This document shows positions 26,503 to 35,109 of a stretch of 64,000 nucleotides of DNA, one piece after another. Source of the DNA: Amycolatopsis sp. NBRC 101858 (GTDB taxonomy: Bacteria; Actinomycetota; Actinomycetes; Mycobacteriales; Pseudonocardiaceae); contig NZ_BSTD01000001.1 of the NCBI RefSeq assembly GCF_030269325.1, positions 2,372,681 through 2,436,680 on the forward strand, written 5' to 3'. A model generated the notes under the pieces. It ran no database searches. It was not told the DNA's origin and saw only the letters and a program-made list of their open reading frames with translations. A program made the position numbers and the translations under genes. Every line of letters starts with the position of its first letter. Positions within the stretch are counted from its first letter, which is position 1.

Positions 26503-27668
26503 GCCATCTGGCCTTCTGCATGCCCGCCGGAGCCGGGCACCTCAACCCGACCCTCGCCGTCGCCGCCGAGCTGACGAAGCGCGGGCACCGGGTCACCTAC
26601 GCCGCGCCCGAGTTCGTGGGCGACCGGATCCGGGAGACCGGGGCCGAGCTCGTCCCCTACGAGTCGACCTGGGGGAACGTCAAGGAGCCGCCCAAGTTCG
26701 ACCGCAAGGACCTCGGCCGGGCGATGGCCATGAACCTGCGCGAGACCAAAGCCGTCCTCGCGCAGGTCGAGCAGACGTTCCCCGGCCCGCCGGACCTCGT
26801 CGTGCACGACGGGCCGATGGGCTGGTGGGGACGGCTGCTCGCCGCGAAGTGGCAGGTGCCCGCCGTCGTCACCTGGCCGCACCTGGTCAGCAACGACCAC
26901 TGGAAGCTCGCGCAGTACCTCCCGGTGAACCCGCTGAGCCCGACCCTGCTGCTGGCCATGGCCCGCACCCTGCGGCTCGCGGCCAGGTACGGCGTTCCGG
27001 GCACCAGCCTCACCGACGGCGGCGGTTCCGCGGCCCAGCTCGTCTTCCTGCCCCGCGCGTTCCAGTTCGCGGGCGACACCTTCGACGAGCGCTACCACTT
27101 CGTCGGCCCCGCCCTCGGCGAACGCGCCTTCCAGGGCGGGTGGACGCCGCCCGCGGACGGGCGCGACGTCGTCTACATCTCCTTCGGCACCGCCTACAAC
27201 GACCGCGCCGGCTTCTACCGGACCTGCGTCGAGGCCTTCGCCGGTGCCGATCTGCACGTCGTGCTCGCGCACGGGAAGCAGGTCGATCCGGCCTCGCTGG
27301 GTCCGGTGCCGGACAACGTCGAGCTCCACGATCAGGTGCCGCAGCTCGACGTCCTGAGGCACGCCAAGGTGTTCGTCACCCACGCCGGGATGGGGTCGAC
27401 GATGGAGGCGCTCAGCTTCGGCGTCCCGCTGGTCGCCGTCCCGCAGATGGGGGAGCAGCGCGCGAACGCCGACCGGATCGCCGAGCTCGGCCTGGGCCGC
27501 CGGCTCGCGCCCGAGGACGTGACACCCGCGAAAATTAAGGAGGCCGTGACGTCGGCGCTGGGGGACACCGGCGTCACGGCCAGTCTGGCGAGGATGCGGC
27601 GGGAGATCGAGGAGGCCGGGGGCGCGGAGGCCGCCGCCGACGTCGTCGAGGCCGTCCTCAAAGCTTGA
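26499..27668 (+). CDS. Macrolide-type (MGT family) glycosyltransferase
   Basis: A 389-residue GT1/GT-B enzyme. The N-terminal acceptor domain begins LAFCMPAGAGHLNPTLAVAAEL, with the conserved GHxNP. The C-terminal nucleotide-sugar domain has VYISFGTAYN and the donor signature VTHAGMGSTMEALSFGVPLVAVPQMGEQ (His295). Relatives inactivate macrolides or glycosylate natural products using UDP- or TDP-sugars. Being alone with a TetR repressor, it looks like a resistance or detoxification enzyme rather than part of a biosynthetic cluster (inference). It converges on the Gfo/Idh gene with an 11-bp overlap. Confidence 0.88.
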   Translation: MSHLAFCMPAGAGHLNPTLAVAAELTKRGHRVTYAAPEFVGDRIRETGAELVPYESTWGNVKEPPKFDRKDLGRAMAMNLRETKAVLAQVEQTFPGPPDLVVHDGPMGWWGRLLAAKWQVPAVVTWPHLVSNDHWKLAQYLPVNPLSPTLLLAMARTLRLAARYGVPGTSLTDGGGSAAQLVFLPRAFQFAGDTFDERYHFVGPALGERAFQGGWTPPADGRDVVYISFGTAYNDRAGFYRTCVEAFAGADLHVVLAHGKQVDPASLGPVPDNVELHDQVPQLDVLRHAKVFVTHAGMGSTMEALSFGVPLVAVPQMGEQRANADRIAELGLGRRLAPEDVTPAKIKEAVTSALGDTGVTASLARMRREIEEAGGAEAAADVVEAVLKA

Positions 27669-28701
27669 TGACGGTTCCTTCCACTCCGGACCGGTGCGCG
27701 GCCTCGATCACGCGCAGCGCTTCGACCGACGACTCCGGATCGACCGGGAAGTCGCCTTCGCCGCGCAGCGCGTCGCGCACCTGGGCGTAGAACTGCTCGT
27801 AGCGGCCGGTCTCGGTGGGCACCGTCTTGAGGTCGTGGCCGACGCCGATCTTGCCCGCGTCCGACGCGGGCTCGACGCCCCAGCTGTCCTCGCCCGGGCG
27901 CAGGCCCGCCTTGATCTGCGGTTCCTGCACGTCGAGGCCGTACTTGGTGAACGTCGCCTGGTCGCCGAGCACGCGGAACCGGGGGTTCAGGGTGCCCGCC
28001 AGCGCCGACGCCCACAGGTGCGACCGGACGCCGTTGGCGTGCTTCAACGCGACGAAGACGTCGTCGTCGACCTGGACGCCGGCGCGGCGGCGGTCGGTCT
28101 CCGCGTAGACCTGAGTGACCGGGCCGAACAGCTGCAGCGCCTGGTCGACGATGTGCGCGCCGAGGTCGTAGAGCAGGCCGCCGGCCTCGGCCGGGTCGCC
28201 GAACTCGCGCCAGTTGTCCTTGGGCTTGGGCACCCAGCGGTCGTAGCGGGACTCGAAGCGGAAGACCTCGCCGAGCTTCCCGGACTCCAGGACCTTCCGG
28301 ACGGTGAGGAAGTCGGAGTCGAGCCGCCGGTTCTGGAAGACCGTCAGGCCGACGCCCGCCGCCTTCGCCGCGGCGACGACCTGCTCGGCCTCCAGCGCGG
28401 TCGGCGCGAACGGCTTGTCGACGACCACCGGGAGGCCGGCCTCGATCGCCCGCAGCGCGAGCGGGACGTGCGTGCGGTTGGGCGTGCTGACCACGACGAG
28501 GTCGAGGTCGCCGGCCCGCTCGAACAGCGCGTCGGCGTCCGGCACGATCTCCGCGCCGGGGTGGTCGGTGCGCGCCTGGACGGCGTTGCCCGAGGTCGTG
28601 ATCACCGCCGGCGTCAGCCCGGGCGTCGCCGCCACCAGCGGTGCGTGGAACACGCGACCGCCGATGCCGTACCCGAGGATGCCCACGCGCAAGTCACTCA
28701 T
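27658..28701 (-). CDS. Gfo/Idh/MocA-family oxidoreductase
   Basis: A 347-residue NAD(P)-dependent sugar or polyol dehydrogenase. The Rossmann motif is VGILGYGIGGRVFHAPL, the family EKP motif appears as VVVDKPFAPT, and the C-terminal domain has DLGAHIVDQALQLFGPV. The substrate is unknown; inositol or a sugar is plausible. The start at 28701 is preferred over ATG at 28710 because TTTAAT on the minus strand (28709-28714) lies seven bases upstream, giving a leaderless start. It is divergent from a ROK regulator, a common pairing for sugar catabolism. Confidence 0.87.
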   Translation of the reverse strand: MSDLRVGILGYGIGGRVFHAPLVAATPGLTPAVITTSGNAVQARTDHPGAEIVPDADALFERAGDLDLVVVSTPNRTHVPLALRAIEAGLPVVVDKPFAPTALEAEQVVAAAKAAGVGLTVFQNRRLDSDFLTVRKVLESGKLGEVFRFESRYDRWVPKPKDNWREFGDPAEAGGLLYDLGAHIVDQALQLFGPVTQVYAETDRRRAGVQVDDDVFVALKHANGVRSHLWASALAGTLNPRFRVLGDQATFTKYGLDVQEPQIKAGLRPGEDSWGVEPASDAGKIGVGHDLKTVPTETGRYEQFYAQVRDALRGEGDFPVDPESSVEALRVIEAAHRSGVEGTVIKL

Positions 28702-28709
28702 GCGGCCCA

Positions 28710-28730
28710 TTAAACAACACTGTTGCGTAA
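28710..28730. promoter_or_regulatory. 21-bp inverted repeat between Gfo/Idh and ROK genes
   Basis: TTA-AA-CAACA-C-TGTTG-CG-TAA: arms CAACA/TGTTG and outer TTA/TAA are exact complements. It covers the -10-like TTTAAT of the oxidoreductase gene, and TTGACC (28731-28736), a possible -35 for the ROK gene, abuts it. It is the best candidate operator for the ROK protein. Confidence 0.5.
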
Positions 28731-28757
28731 TTGACCAGGCGTGGGAAGATCCTGTCC

Positions 28758-29816
28758 ATGGCGGACACCGGGAGGAACCTGCGCAACGTGCGCGAGCACA
28801 ACCGCGCCCTCCTGCTCACGCACATCCTGCGCGCCGGCGGCCTCAGCCGCGTGGAGCTCGCCGAACGCACCGGGCTCACCCAGCAGGCCGTCTCCAAGAT
28901 CGTGCCCGAACTCCTCGACGCCGGCCTGCTGGACGAGCAGCGCCAGCCGTCGACGGGGGTCGGCAAGCCCCGCACGCAGCTGACCGTCCGCGCGGGCGCG
29001 CGCCACGCGCTCGGCGCCCGCCTCGACCGCGACGAGTACCGCGTGCTGCGCACCAACCTCATCGGCGAGGTCGAGGAGACGGCCGGCGGCCCGCTCCCGG
29101 CCGGTTTCACCCCCGAACAAGCCGTCGAGGCCATCGGCGCCACCGCGCTCGAGCTCGCCGACGGCTTCGACGTGCTGGGGCTCGGGCTCGGCGCGGTCGG
29201 CCCGCTGGACCACCTCGCCGGCCTGGTCCGCGACGCGACGAACATGCCCGGCTGGCACGAGGTCCCCCTGCGCGACCTGCTCGAGAAGCGCACCGGCCTG
29301 CCGGTGACGCTCGACAAGAACACCAACTCCGCCGCCTTCGCCCGGCTCTGGCCGCACGGCGACCCGACGGCGACCGCGGTGGTGCTCGTCGGCACCGGGA
29401 TCGGTGTCGGCCTGCTCATCGACGGACGGCTCTACCGCGGCCCGCGGACCAACGCGGGTGAGTTCGGGCACACCACGATCGCCTACGACGGCCCCGTCTG
29501 CGCGTGCGGGCGGCGGGGCTGCGTCGAGATCATGGCCAAGCAGGCACCCGACACGCGGACCGCCGCGGGCTTCCTCGGGATCGGGCTCGCGGACCTCGTG
29601 CAGGTGCTCGACCTGGAGCGGATCGTGCTGGCCGGACGCGCTGTGCGGGACGAACCGGGCACGTACCGTGACGCCGTTTCGGAGCGGCTCGAGGAGCTGC
29701 TTCCCCTGCCGCACTGGCAGCGCATCGAGGTCGTCGAAGACGCCGGCGGCGAGGAGCTCGTCACGCGCGGAGCCGCCGCCGAGGTCCTGGCCTCGTACTA
29801 CGCGAATCCGGCATGA
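28758..29816 (+). CDS. ROK-family transcriptional regulator
   Basis: A 352-residue repressor of the NagC/XylR type. The N-terminal winged helix is NRALLLTHILRAGGLSRVELAERTGLTQQAVSKIVPELLDAGLL. The ROK kinase-like domain has GLGLGAVGPLDH, VVLVGTGIGVGLLIDG and the zinc motif CACGRRGCVEIMAK. ROK regulators bind a sugar or sugar phosphate as effector. The ATG at 28758 was chosen; an in-frame TTG at 28731 lies within the promoter. It probably controls the divergent oxidoreductase and itself. Confidence 0.88.
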   Translation: MADTGRNLRNVREHNRALLLTHILRAGGLSRVELAERTGLTQQAVSKIVPELLDAGLLDEQRQPSTGVGKPRTQLTVRAGARHALGARLDRDEYRVLRTNLIGEVEETAGGPLPAGFTPEQAVEAIGATALELADGFDVLGLGLGAVGPLDHLAGLVRDATNMPGWHEVPLRDLLEKRTGLPVTLDKNTNSAAFARLWPHGDPTATAVVLVGTGIGVGLLIDGRLYRGPRTNAGEFGHTTIAYDGPVCACGRRGCVEIMAKQAPDTRTAAGFLGIGLADLVQVLDLERIVLAGRAVRDEPGTYRDAVSERLEELLPLPHWQRIEVVEDAGGEELVTRGAAAEVLASYYANPA

Positions 29817-29865
29817 TCACCGCCTTCACCTCGGTGGCGGGCGAACCCCGCTAACATCCGCACTC

Positions 29866-31416
29866 GTGCCAGAGGAGACCACGCGCGAGCCGGACCCCGG
29901 CCCCGTGACGCTGAGCCGTGCCGACCGTGTCGTCCCGAGCTGGGACGAGCCCCTCGCGGCGGCGGTCACCAGACCCATCGGCGGCCCGCTCGGCGAGCAC
30001 GCGGCGGTCGGCAGGCACTGGTTCTGGTCGCCGCAGCGCGTCGGCCTGCTGCTGGCCACGCTCGCGCTGATGCTCTGCTGGTTCGGCAAGGGCTCGTGCA
30101 TCCAGCAGTACCAGGACTCCAGCGGCGCCACCCAGCTCGACTGGCGCGCGGGCCGCCCGTTCGTCGCGATGTGCTACTCCGACATCGTGCCGCTCTACAG
30201 CTCCGAGCGGCTCGACCGGCCGGGCACCTTCCCGTACTACACGTCGTGGAAGGAGAGCTCGCAGACCGCGGAGAACGACACCCGCTACATGGAGTACCCG
30301 GTGTTCACCGGCCTCTTCCAGTGGGCGAACGCGAAGCTCGCGGCGGGCTGGGAGAACGTCGCCGAGAGCGGCTGGCTGCCCGGGGGGCTGCCGGTCGCGG
30401 TCTACTTCGACCTCACCGCGCTCTTCCTGGCGATCGCCTGGCTGGTCACCGTCTGGGCGACCGGGCGGACGATGAAACGCCGGCCGTGGGACATGGTGCT
30501 GGTGGCGGCCTCGCCCCTGGTGCTGGTGCACGCGTTCACCAACTTCGACGCGATCGCGACCGCGTTCACCGCGACCGGCCTGCTGGCCTGGGCGCGCAAG
30601 CGGCCCCTGCTCGCCGGGCTCCTGCTCGGCCTGGGCGCGACGGCGAAGCTCTACCCGTTGTTCCTGCTCGGCGTGCTGTTCGTGCTGTGCCTGCGGGCGG
30701 GGAAGCTGACGCCGTTCTGGAAGACCGCGGCCGCCACCGTCCTGACGTGGCTGGCGGTGAACGCGCCGTTCATCCTCACCGCGACCCGCGGCTGGTGGGA
30801 GTTCTTCCGGATGAACACGCTGCGGCCGATGGACCCGGACTCGCTCTACAACGTCATCTCCTACGCCACGGGCTGGACCGGCCTCGACGGCGTGCTGCAG
30901 AAGAACCAGACGCCGACGTACCTGAACCTCACGGTGGCCGTGCTGTTCCTGGCCTGCTGCGCGGGCATCGCCTACCTCGCGCTCGCGGCGCCGCGCCGGC
31001 CGCGCGTCGGCCAGCTCGCGTTCCTCGTCGTGGCCGCGTTCCTGCTGACGAACAAGGTGTGGAGCCCGCAGTACTCGCTGTGGCTGGTGCCGCTGGCGGT
31101 GCTGGCGATCCCGCGCTGGCGGCTGCTGCTCGGCTGGATGCTCATCGACGCGCTGGTCTGGGTGCCGCGGATGTTCTACTACCTCGGCGTCGACCACAAG
31201 GGCCTGCCGGAAGGCTGGTTCCTCGGCACGGTCGTGGTCCGCGATCTCGCCGTCGTCGCGCTGTGCGTGCTGGTGGTGCGCGAGATCTACCGCCCGGGCA
31301 CCGACCTGGTCCGGCTCGCCGGCGACGACGACCCGGCCGGCGGCTTCCTCGACGGCGCCCGGGACGCGATCGTCCCGAACGCCGTCCGGCGCCGCCGCAA
31401 GACCGTGGCCGCCTAA
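29866..31416 (+). CDS. DUF2029 (GT87) polyprenyl-phosphate-dependent glycosyltransferase-like membrane protein
   Basis: A 516-residue polytopic membrane protein. Family features are the first helix VGLLLATLALMLCWFGKGSCIQQ, the acidic YMEYPVFTGLFQWA loop, and VHAFTNFDAIATAFTATGLLAW followed by GLLLGLGATAKLYPLFLLGVL. This is the order of DUF2029/GT87 proteins, which include mycobacterial mannosyltransferases. The corresponding M. tuberculosis gene (Rv0051) directly follows ponA1; here four genes intervene. The GTG at 29866 follows TAACAT by eight bases, suggesting a leaderless start. The acceptor is unknown. Confidence 0.82.
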   Translation: MPEETTREPDPGPVTLSRADRVVPSWDEPLAAAVTRPIGGPLGEHAAVGRHWFWSPQRVGLLLATLALMLCWFGKGSCIQQYQDSSGATQLDWRAGRPFVAMCYSDIVPLYSSERLDRPGTFPYYTSWKESSQTAENDTRYMEYPVFTGLFQWANAKLAAGWENVAESGWLPGGLPVAVYFDLTALFLAIAWLVTVWATGRTMKRRPWDMVLVAASPLVLVHAFTNFDAIATAFTATGLLAWARKRPLLAGLLLGLGATAKLYPLFLLGVLFVLCLRAGKLTPFWKTAAATVLTWLAVNAPFILTATRGWWEFFRMNTLRPMDPDSLYNVISYATGWTGLDGVLQKNQTPTYLNLTVAVLFLACCAGIAYLALAAPRRPRVGQLAFLVVAAFLLTNKVWSPQYSLWLVPLAVLAIPRWRLLLGWMLIDALVWVPRMFYYLGVDHKGLPEGWFLGTVVVRDLAVVALCVLVVREIYRPGTDLVRLAGDDDPAGGFLDGARDAIVPNAVRRRRKTVAA

Positions 31417-32186
31417 CCCAGCTGTTCGCGCAGGTAGGCGATGTCGGCCGCCTGGCCGTCGGCGGGGGTCTCGACGATGACCGGCGCGCCGGCCTCGCGG
31501 GCGACGGCGACCAGCGCCTCGGGGTCGATCGTCCCTTCGCCCTTGACGACGTTCGCGTGCCGGTCGCGGGTCGAGCCGAACTCGTCGCGGGAGTTGTTGA
31601 GGTGCACCAGGTCGATCCGGCCGGTGATGGCCTTGACCTTCTCGACGGCGGTCGCGAGGTCCCAGCCTGCGGCGAACGCGTGGCAGGTGTCCAGGCAGAA
31701 CCCGGCGCCGAACTCGCCGACCTTGTCCCACAGCCGGGCGATGACCTCGAGGTCGCGGGTGATCGCGTTCTCGCCGCCGGCGGTGTTCTCGATCAGGATC
31801 GGGACCTTGAAGCCGCCCTTCTCCTGCTCGCGCTCGAAGAGCTTGCGCCAGTTGTCCAGGCCGACCTCGACGTCGTCGTTGTCGCCGACGTGCCCGCCGT
31901 GCACGATCAGGCCTTTGGCGCCGATCGCTGCCGCACCGTCCGCGTGCTGCGTGACGTTCTTACGGGATGGGATCCGGATCCGGTTGTTCAGCGAAGCCAC
32001 GTTGATGAGGTAGGGAGAGTGGATGAACACCTCGACGGGGTCGGCCGCGATGGCCTCGCCGTGGGGGTGTGGCTTCGGGGCCTTCCAGCCCTGCGGGTCC
32101 GAAAGGAAGAACTGGACGACGTCGGCTTTGCGCTCGGCGACCGCGGTCAACGGGTCGTCGTCACGGACATGGGCGCCAATCAGCAT
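31413..32186 (-). CDS. nfo: Deoxyribonuclease IV (AP endonuclease)
   Basis: A 257-residue TIM-barrel endonuclease IV that cleaves 5' of abasic sites in base excision repair. Metal-ligand motifs are seen in order: IVHGGHVGDND, ILIENTAGGEN, FCLDTCHAFAAGWD, LVHLNNSRDEFGSTRDRHANVVKGEGTI and VIVETPADG. The length is slightly below the E. coli enzyme. The ATG at 32186 opens on the conserved LIGAHV. The stop overlaps the convergent DUF2029 gene by four bases. Confidence 0.93.
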   Translation of the reverse strand: MLIGAHVRDDDPLTAVAERKADVVQFFLSDPQGWKAPKPHPHGEAIAADPVEVFIHSPYLINVASLNNRIRIPSRKNVTQHADGAAAIGAKGLIVHGGHVGDNDDVEVGLDNWRKLFEREQEKGGFKVPILIENTAGGENAITRDLEVIARLWDKVGEFGAGFCLDTCHAFAAGWDLATAVEKVKAITGRIDLVHLNNSRDEFGSTRDRHANVVKGEGTIDPEALVAVAREAGAPVIVETPADGQAADIAYLREQLG

Positions 32187-32300
32187 GCCGAGCAGGCTAC
32201 TCCGGGTGCTTCTTTCCCCTGTGGGACCGGTTGGTGACGCTCGTGGAGTACCGTGAGCGCGTTCCGTGATCCAGATTGGTCCGACTGCCGGAGGGCATCG

Positions 32301-33086
32301 ATGGGGAAGCAGTTCACCCGGATCACCGCACTGGGTTTCACTTTCGCCGCTTCGGCCGCGTTGATCGCGCCGGGTATCGCGAGCGCCGACCCCAGCCCGA
32401 CCCTCGGCGGCGACTGCTCGGCCACCCTGCAGAACGGCCAGGCCCGCGACGCGAAAACCGGCCTCGTGCTGGACGCCGGCGCCCCGCTGAACGCCCCGGA
32501 CCGGCTGACCGTCGGCCTCGACTCCAGCGCGAAGAACACGAACGGCTCGAACCCGCTGCTCACGCTGCCGGTGGGCGACACGGTGCGGGCGCTCGGCATC
32601 GGCGACGTGCCGGTGGTCGGCGACGCGGCGGCGAAGGCCGTCTGCCCGGCCGCGCAGGGCGTCGTGAACACCGTCGGCGGCGTGACGCAGGGCGTGGTGA
32701 GCGAACTGCCCCCGGTACTGCCGCCGCCCCCGCCCGGCCAGGACCCGACGCCGCCCCCGCAGACCCCGCCGGGGCAGACCCCGCCCGGCGACAGCACCGG
32801 CCCGGTGACCACCGGTCCGGGCGGCGCGGGACTGCCGGGCGACGCGATTTCGGGCATCTACAGCAACTCGGCCCTGCTGCCCGGCAGCCTGATCCAGGCG
32901 CCGGTGATCGCGCAGATCATCCCCGGCCAGCAGGTCCCGACGGTCGACGAGCAGAAGTCCGGCACGGCCGAGGCGCTCCCGGGCGTCACGCCGCCGGCGA
33001 AGCTGCCGATGCTGCTCGCGGTGCTGGCGCTGGCGATCGTCGCCGCGGCCCTCGTCCGCGCGTGGATCCGCCGCAACCCGGCCTGA
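32301..33086 (+). CDS. Secreted, C-terminally membrane-anchored protein, paralogue 1
   Basis: A 261-residue protein of unknown function. The signal peptide MGKQFTRITALGFTFAASAALIAPGIASA is followed by a globular segment with two Cys (GGDCSA and KAVCPA), then a Pro-rich stretch. Near the end comes a helix LPMLLAVLALAIVAAALVRAWI and the terminal RRNPA. This is a type I membrane topology with a basic stop-transfer tail. The ATG at 32301 has GGAGG six bases upstream. It is the first of three adjacent genes sharing this architecture; the N-terminal domains have diverged strongly. Confidence 0.75.
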   Translation: MGKQFTRITALGFTFAASAALIAPGIASADPSPTLGGDCSATLQNGQARDAKTGLVLDAGAPLNAPDRLTVGLDSSAKNTNGSNPLLTLPVGDTVRALGIGDVPVVGDAAAKAVCPAAQGVVNTVGGVTQGVVSELPPVLPPPPPGQDPTPPPQTPPGQTPPGDSTGPVTTGPGGAGLPGDAISGIYSNSALLPGSLIQAPVIAQIIPGQQVPTVDEQKSGTAEALPGVTPPAKLPMLLAVLALAIVAAALVRAWIRRNPA

Positions 33087-33095
33087 TCTCACCGA

Positions 33096-33150
33096 CGGTG
33101 ACGCCCTTCCACTCGAATGCCGGACATTTCTGAACGAGCGGGCGTCACCG
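33096..33150 (+). terminator. Inverted repeat after paralogue 1
   Basis: CGGTGACGCCC at 33096-33106 pairs with GGGCGTCACCG at 33140-33150 (11 bp, 33-nt loop), starting 10 bp past the stop codon. It may terminate paralogue 1 or act as a leader structure for paralogue 2. Confidence 0.4.
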
Positions 33151-33205
33151 CGCTGCCTTAACGTCGTTGTCCTGGGTAGAGGTAACGAGGCAAAGGGCGG
33201 CGAGC

Positions 33206-34090
33206 ATGCAGGGTCGGACACGGAGGGCAACGGCGGTCGGAGCGACGGCGTTCGTGCTCGCGGGTTCGGCTGTGCTCGGCATGCCCGGCACAGCCTCCGC
33301 CGACACGATCACCGCCAAGTGCGGCGACACGGTCACCGCGAAGCCCGGCGACGTCATTTCCACGCCGTTCGGCCTGAAGACGGTCACCGACGGGTTGACC
33401 AGCCTGGTCGGCGGCCTGCTCGGCGGACTCTGCAAGGTCACCGTGAACATCGTGGACACGGTCGTCGCCCCGGTTCCCGTGGTCGGCGCGCCCGCGGCGA
33501 GCGCCGTGAACGGCGCGGTCGCCGGCACCACCAACGGCATCACCAAGGCAACCGGCGATGTCGGAAGCGCACTCAGCGGCGGCGGTCAGCCCGCGCCCCA
33601 GCAGCCCGGCTCGGGCGGCAACCCGCAGCAGCCGCCGTCCGGTGGGACCGGGGGCGCGCCGCAGGGTGGGACCCCGGCGGGCACCACTCCGATCCCCGAG
33701 GCGAACAGCCCGCTGCTGCCCGGCTTCTCGAGCAGCCCGGTGTTCGACGGTTTCCCGTTCACCACCGGCACGGGTTACGCACCGATGCGGGACTACAGCG
33801 GCATCCCGTTCGCGACGGCCGGGCTGTTCACGCCGTCGCCCGCGATCCGGTACGGCAGCCAGATCCCGGGTTACGCGCCGCAGTACGGCCTCACCGGGCC
33901 CGACCAGAACGCGGCGGCCGGCAACTCCGGCATCCAGACGGCGGGTCAGGCCGAAGCGCTGCCGTCCGCGTCCGACGGGTTCACGGACGGGTCGAACCTG
34001 CCGCTGCTGATCGCGGTGCTGGCACTCTCCGGAGTCAGCGCGGGCCTCGTGCGGACGTGGGTGCTCCGCCGAATGGCCGCTGCGAATTGA
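33206..34090 (+). CDS. Secreted, C-terminally membrane-anchored protein, paralogue 2
   Basis: A 294-residue protein of unknown function. The signal peptide runs to about PGTASA (MQGRTRRATAVGATAFVLAGSAVLGMPGTASA). The mature start DTITAKCGDTVTAKPGDVIST has one Cys, and GGLCKVTVNIVDTVV a second. A Gly/Pro/Gln-rich linker and a Tyr/Gly/Pro segment (TGYAPMRDYSGIPFAT) follow. The C-terminal helix LPLLIAVLALSGVSAGLVRTWVLRR ends in a basic tail. APMRDY-GIP is shared with paralogue 3. The ATG at 33206 has AAAGGGCGG upstream. Confidence 0.75.
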   Translation: MQGRTRRATAVGATAFVLAGSAVLGMPGTASADTITAKCGDTVTAKPGDVISTPFGLKTVTDGLTSLVGGLLGGLCKVTVNIVDTVVAPVPVVGAPAASAVNGAVAGTTNGITKATGDVGSALSGGGQPAPQQPGSGGNPQQPPSGGTGGAPQGGTPAGTTPIPEANSPLLPGFSSSPVFDGFPFTTGTGYAPMRDYSGIPFATAGLFTPSPAIRYGSQIPGYAPQYGLTGPDQNAAAGNSGIQTAGQAEALPSASDGFTDGSNLPLLIAVLALSGVSAGLVRTWVLRRMAAAN

Positions 34091-34178
34091 CCCGACTGCC
34101 GAGTATCTTTCACGTATCTTCTTCGTTGACCCTGGTGTTCAGGACGACGTCTCCATAACCCCACGGAGGACTGTGCTC

Positions 34179-35051
34179 GTGCGGAAGTTCTTGACCGTGA
34201 CCGCCCTTGCCGCCTTCGTCACCGGTGGCGCACTGCTCTCCACGGGCACGGCCTCGGCGAGCCAGCAGGTCGTCAGCGGCAGCTGCACCGGCACGGTCAC
34301 CGGCCAGATGGGCGACCAGGTGGCGATCGACGGGGCTTCGGTCAAGACCCTCGTCACGAACGGCGCGAACAACGCGGGCACGCTCGCGATCGGCAGCTGG
34401 GCCGGCGACTCCATCGCCAAGAACCACGCGATCCCGGTGGGCCAGGTGCCGAACGCCGCGGGGGGCGAGGCGACCGGAGCCGCGATCGGCAAGGCGGTCC
34501 GCACCGCGCTGGCCGCCTCTGGCACGTGGGGTCTCGGTCTCGACTGGAACAAGACCTTGAACAGCGTCGAGAGCACGGTCGCGAAGGGCTGCAACCTCAC
34601 GCTGCTCGCCGCCAACTACGTCGCCCCGAGCACGCCCGGCCAGCCGGGCTCGGGTGGCACCGGCACCCCGCAGGGCGGCGGCACCGGGACCGTCCCCGGC
34701 GGCTCCTCCGGCAACCTCTCCAACCTGAACCCGGGCAACGCCGCGGGTTCCGGCACCGCGCCGATGCGCGACTACGGCGGCATCCCCACCGCGACCGCCG
34801 GCACGGCCGTCGCCCCGGGTGTCCGCTACCCGGCCGACGGCTCGCTCCCCGGTGACGCCTCCGCGCCCCAGGGCGACACGGGTGCCCAGAGCGGCCAGGG
34901 CGCCGACATCCGCGACGCGGGCAACGCGCAGTCGCTGGCTTCGCCCGGCTCGGCGAACGACGTGCAGCTGCCGATGCTGCTCGCGGTGATCGTGCTCGCC
35001 GGCGTCACCGCGGGGCTCGTCCGCACCTGGGTCCTGCGCCGCGCGAGCTGA
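34179..35051 (+). CDS. Secreted, C-terminally membrane-anchored protein, paralogue 3
   Basis: A 290-residue protein of unknown function. The signal peptide MRKFLTVTALAAFVTGGALLSTGTASA precedes a domain with Cys in GSCTGTVTGQMGDQVAIDG and KGCNLTLLAANYV. A Gly/Thr/Pro linker, the APMRDYGGIPTATAG motif shared with paralogue 2, and the C-terminal LPMLLAVIVLAGVTAGLVRTWVLRRAS follow. GTG at 34179 was chosen over GTG at 34173 because GGAGG (34165-34169) is then nine rather than three bases away. It sits immediately before the rpsF operon. Confidence 0.75.
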   Translation: MRKFLTVTALAAFVTGGALLSTGTASASQQVVSGSCTGTVTGQMGDQVAIDGASVKTLVTNGANNAGTLAIGSWAGDSIAKNHAIPVGQVPNAAGGEATGAAIGKAVRTALAASGTWGLGLDWNKTLNSVESTVAKGCNLTLLAANYVAPSTPGQPGSGGTGTPQGGGTGTVPGGSSGNLSNLNPGNAAGSGTAPMRDYGGIPTATAGTAVAPGVRYPADGSLPGDASAPQGDTGAQSGQGADIRDAGNAQSLASPGSANDVQLPMLLAVIVLAGVTAGLVRTWVLRRAS

Positions 35052-35079
35052 CCCCCGCCGTCCGGCCCCGAAGGCACCC

Positions 35080-35097
35080 CCAGGTAGCCTTACCTGG
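35080..35097 (+). terminator. Short hairpin between paralogue 3 and rpsF
   Basis: CCAGGTA-GCCT-TACCTGG, with 7-bp arms, lies 28 bp after the upstream stop. It could be a weak terminator; it also loosely resembles an iron-box half pattern, though with one base missing in the middle. Confidence 0.35.
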
Positions 35098-35109
35098 ACA
35101 AACCCTCCT

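Noticed and set aside
35080..35097. Iron-box (IdeR) site before rpsF
   Set aside because: The AGGT/ACCT arms fit, but the centre is one base short of the 19-bp consensus and no iron gene is adjacent. A hairpin is the simpler reading.
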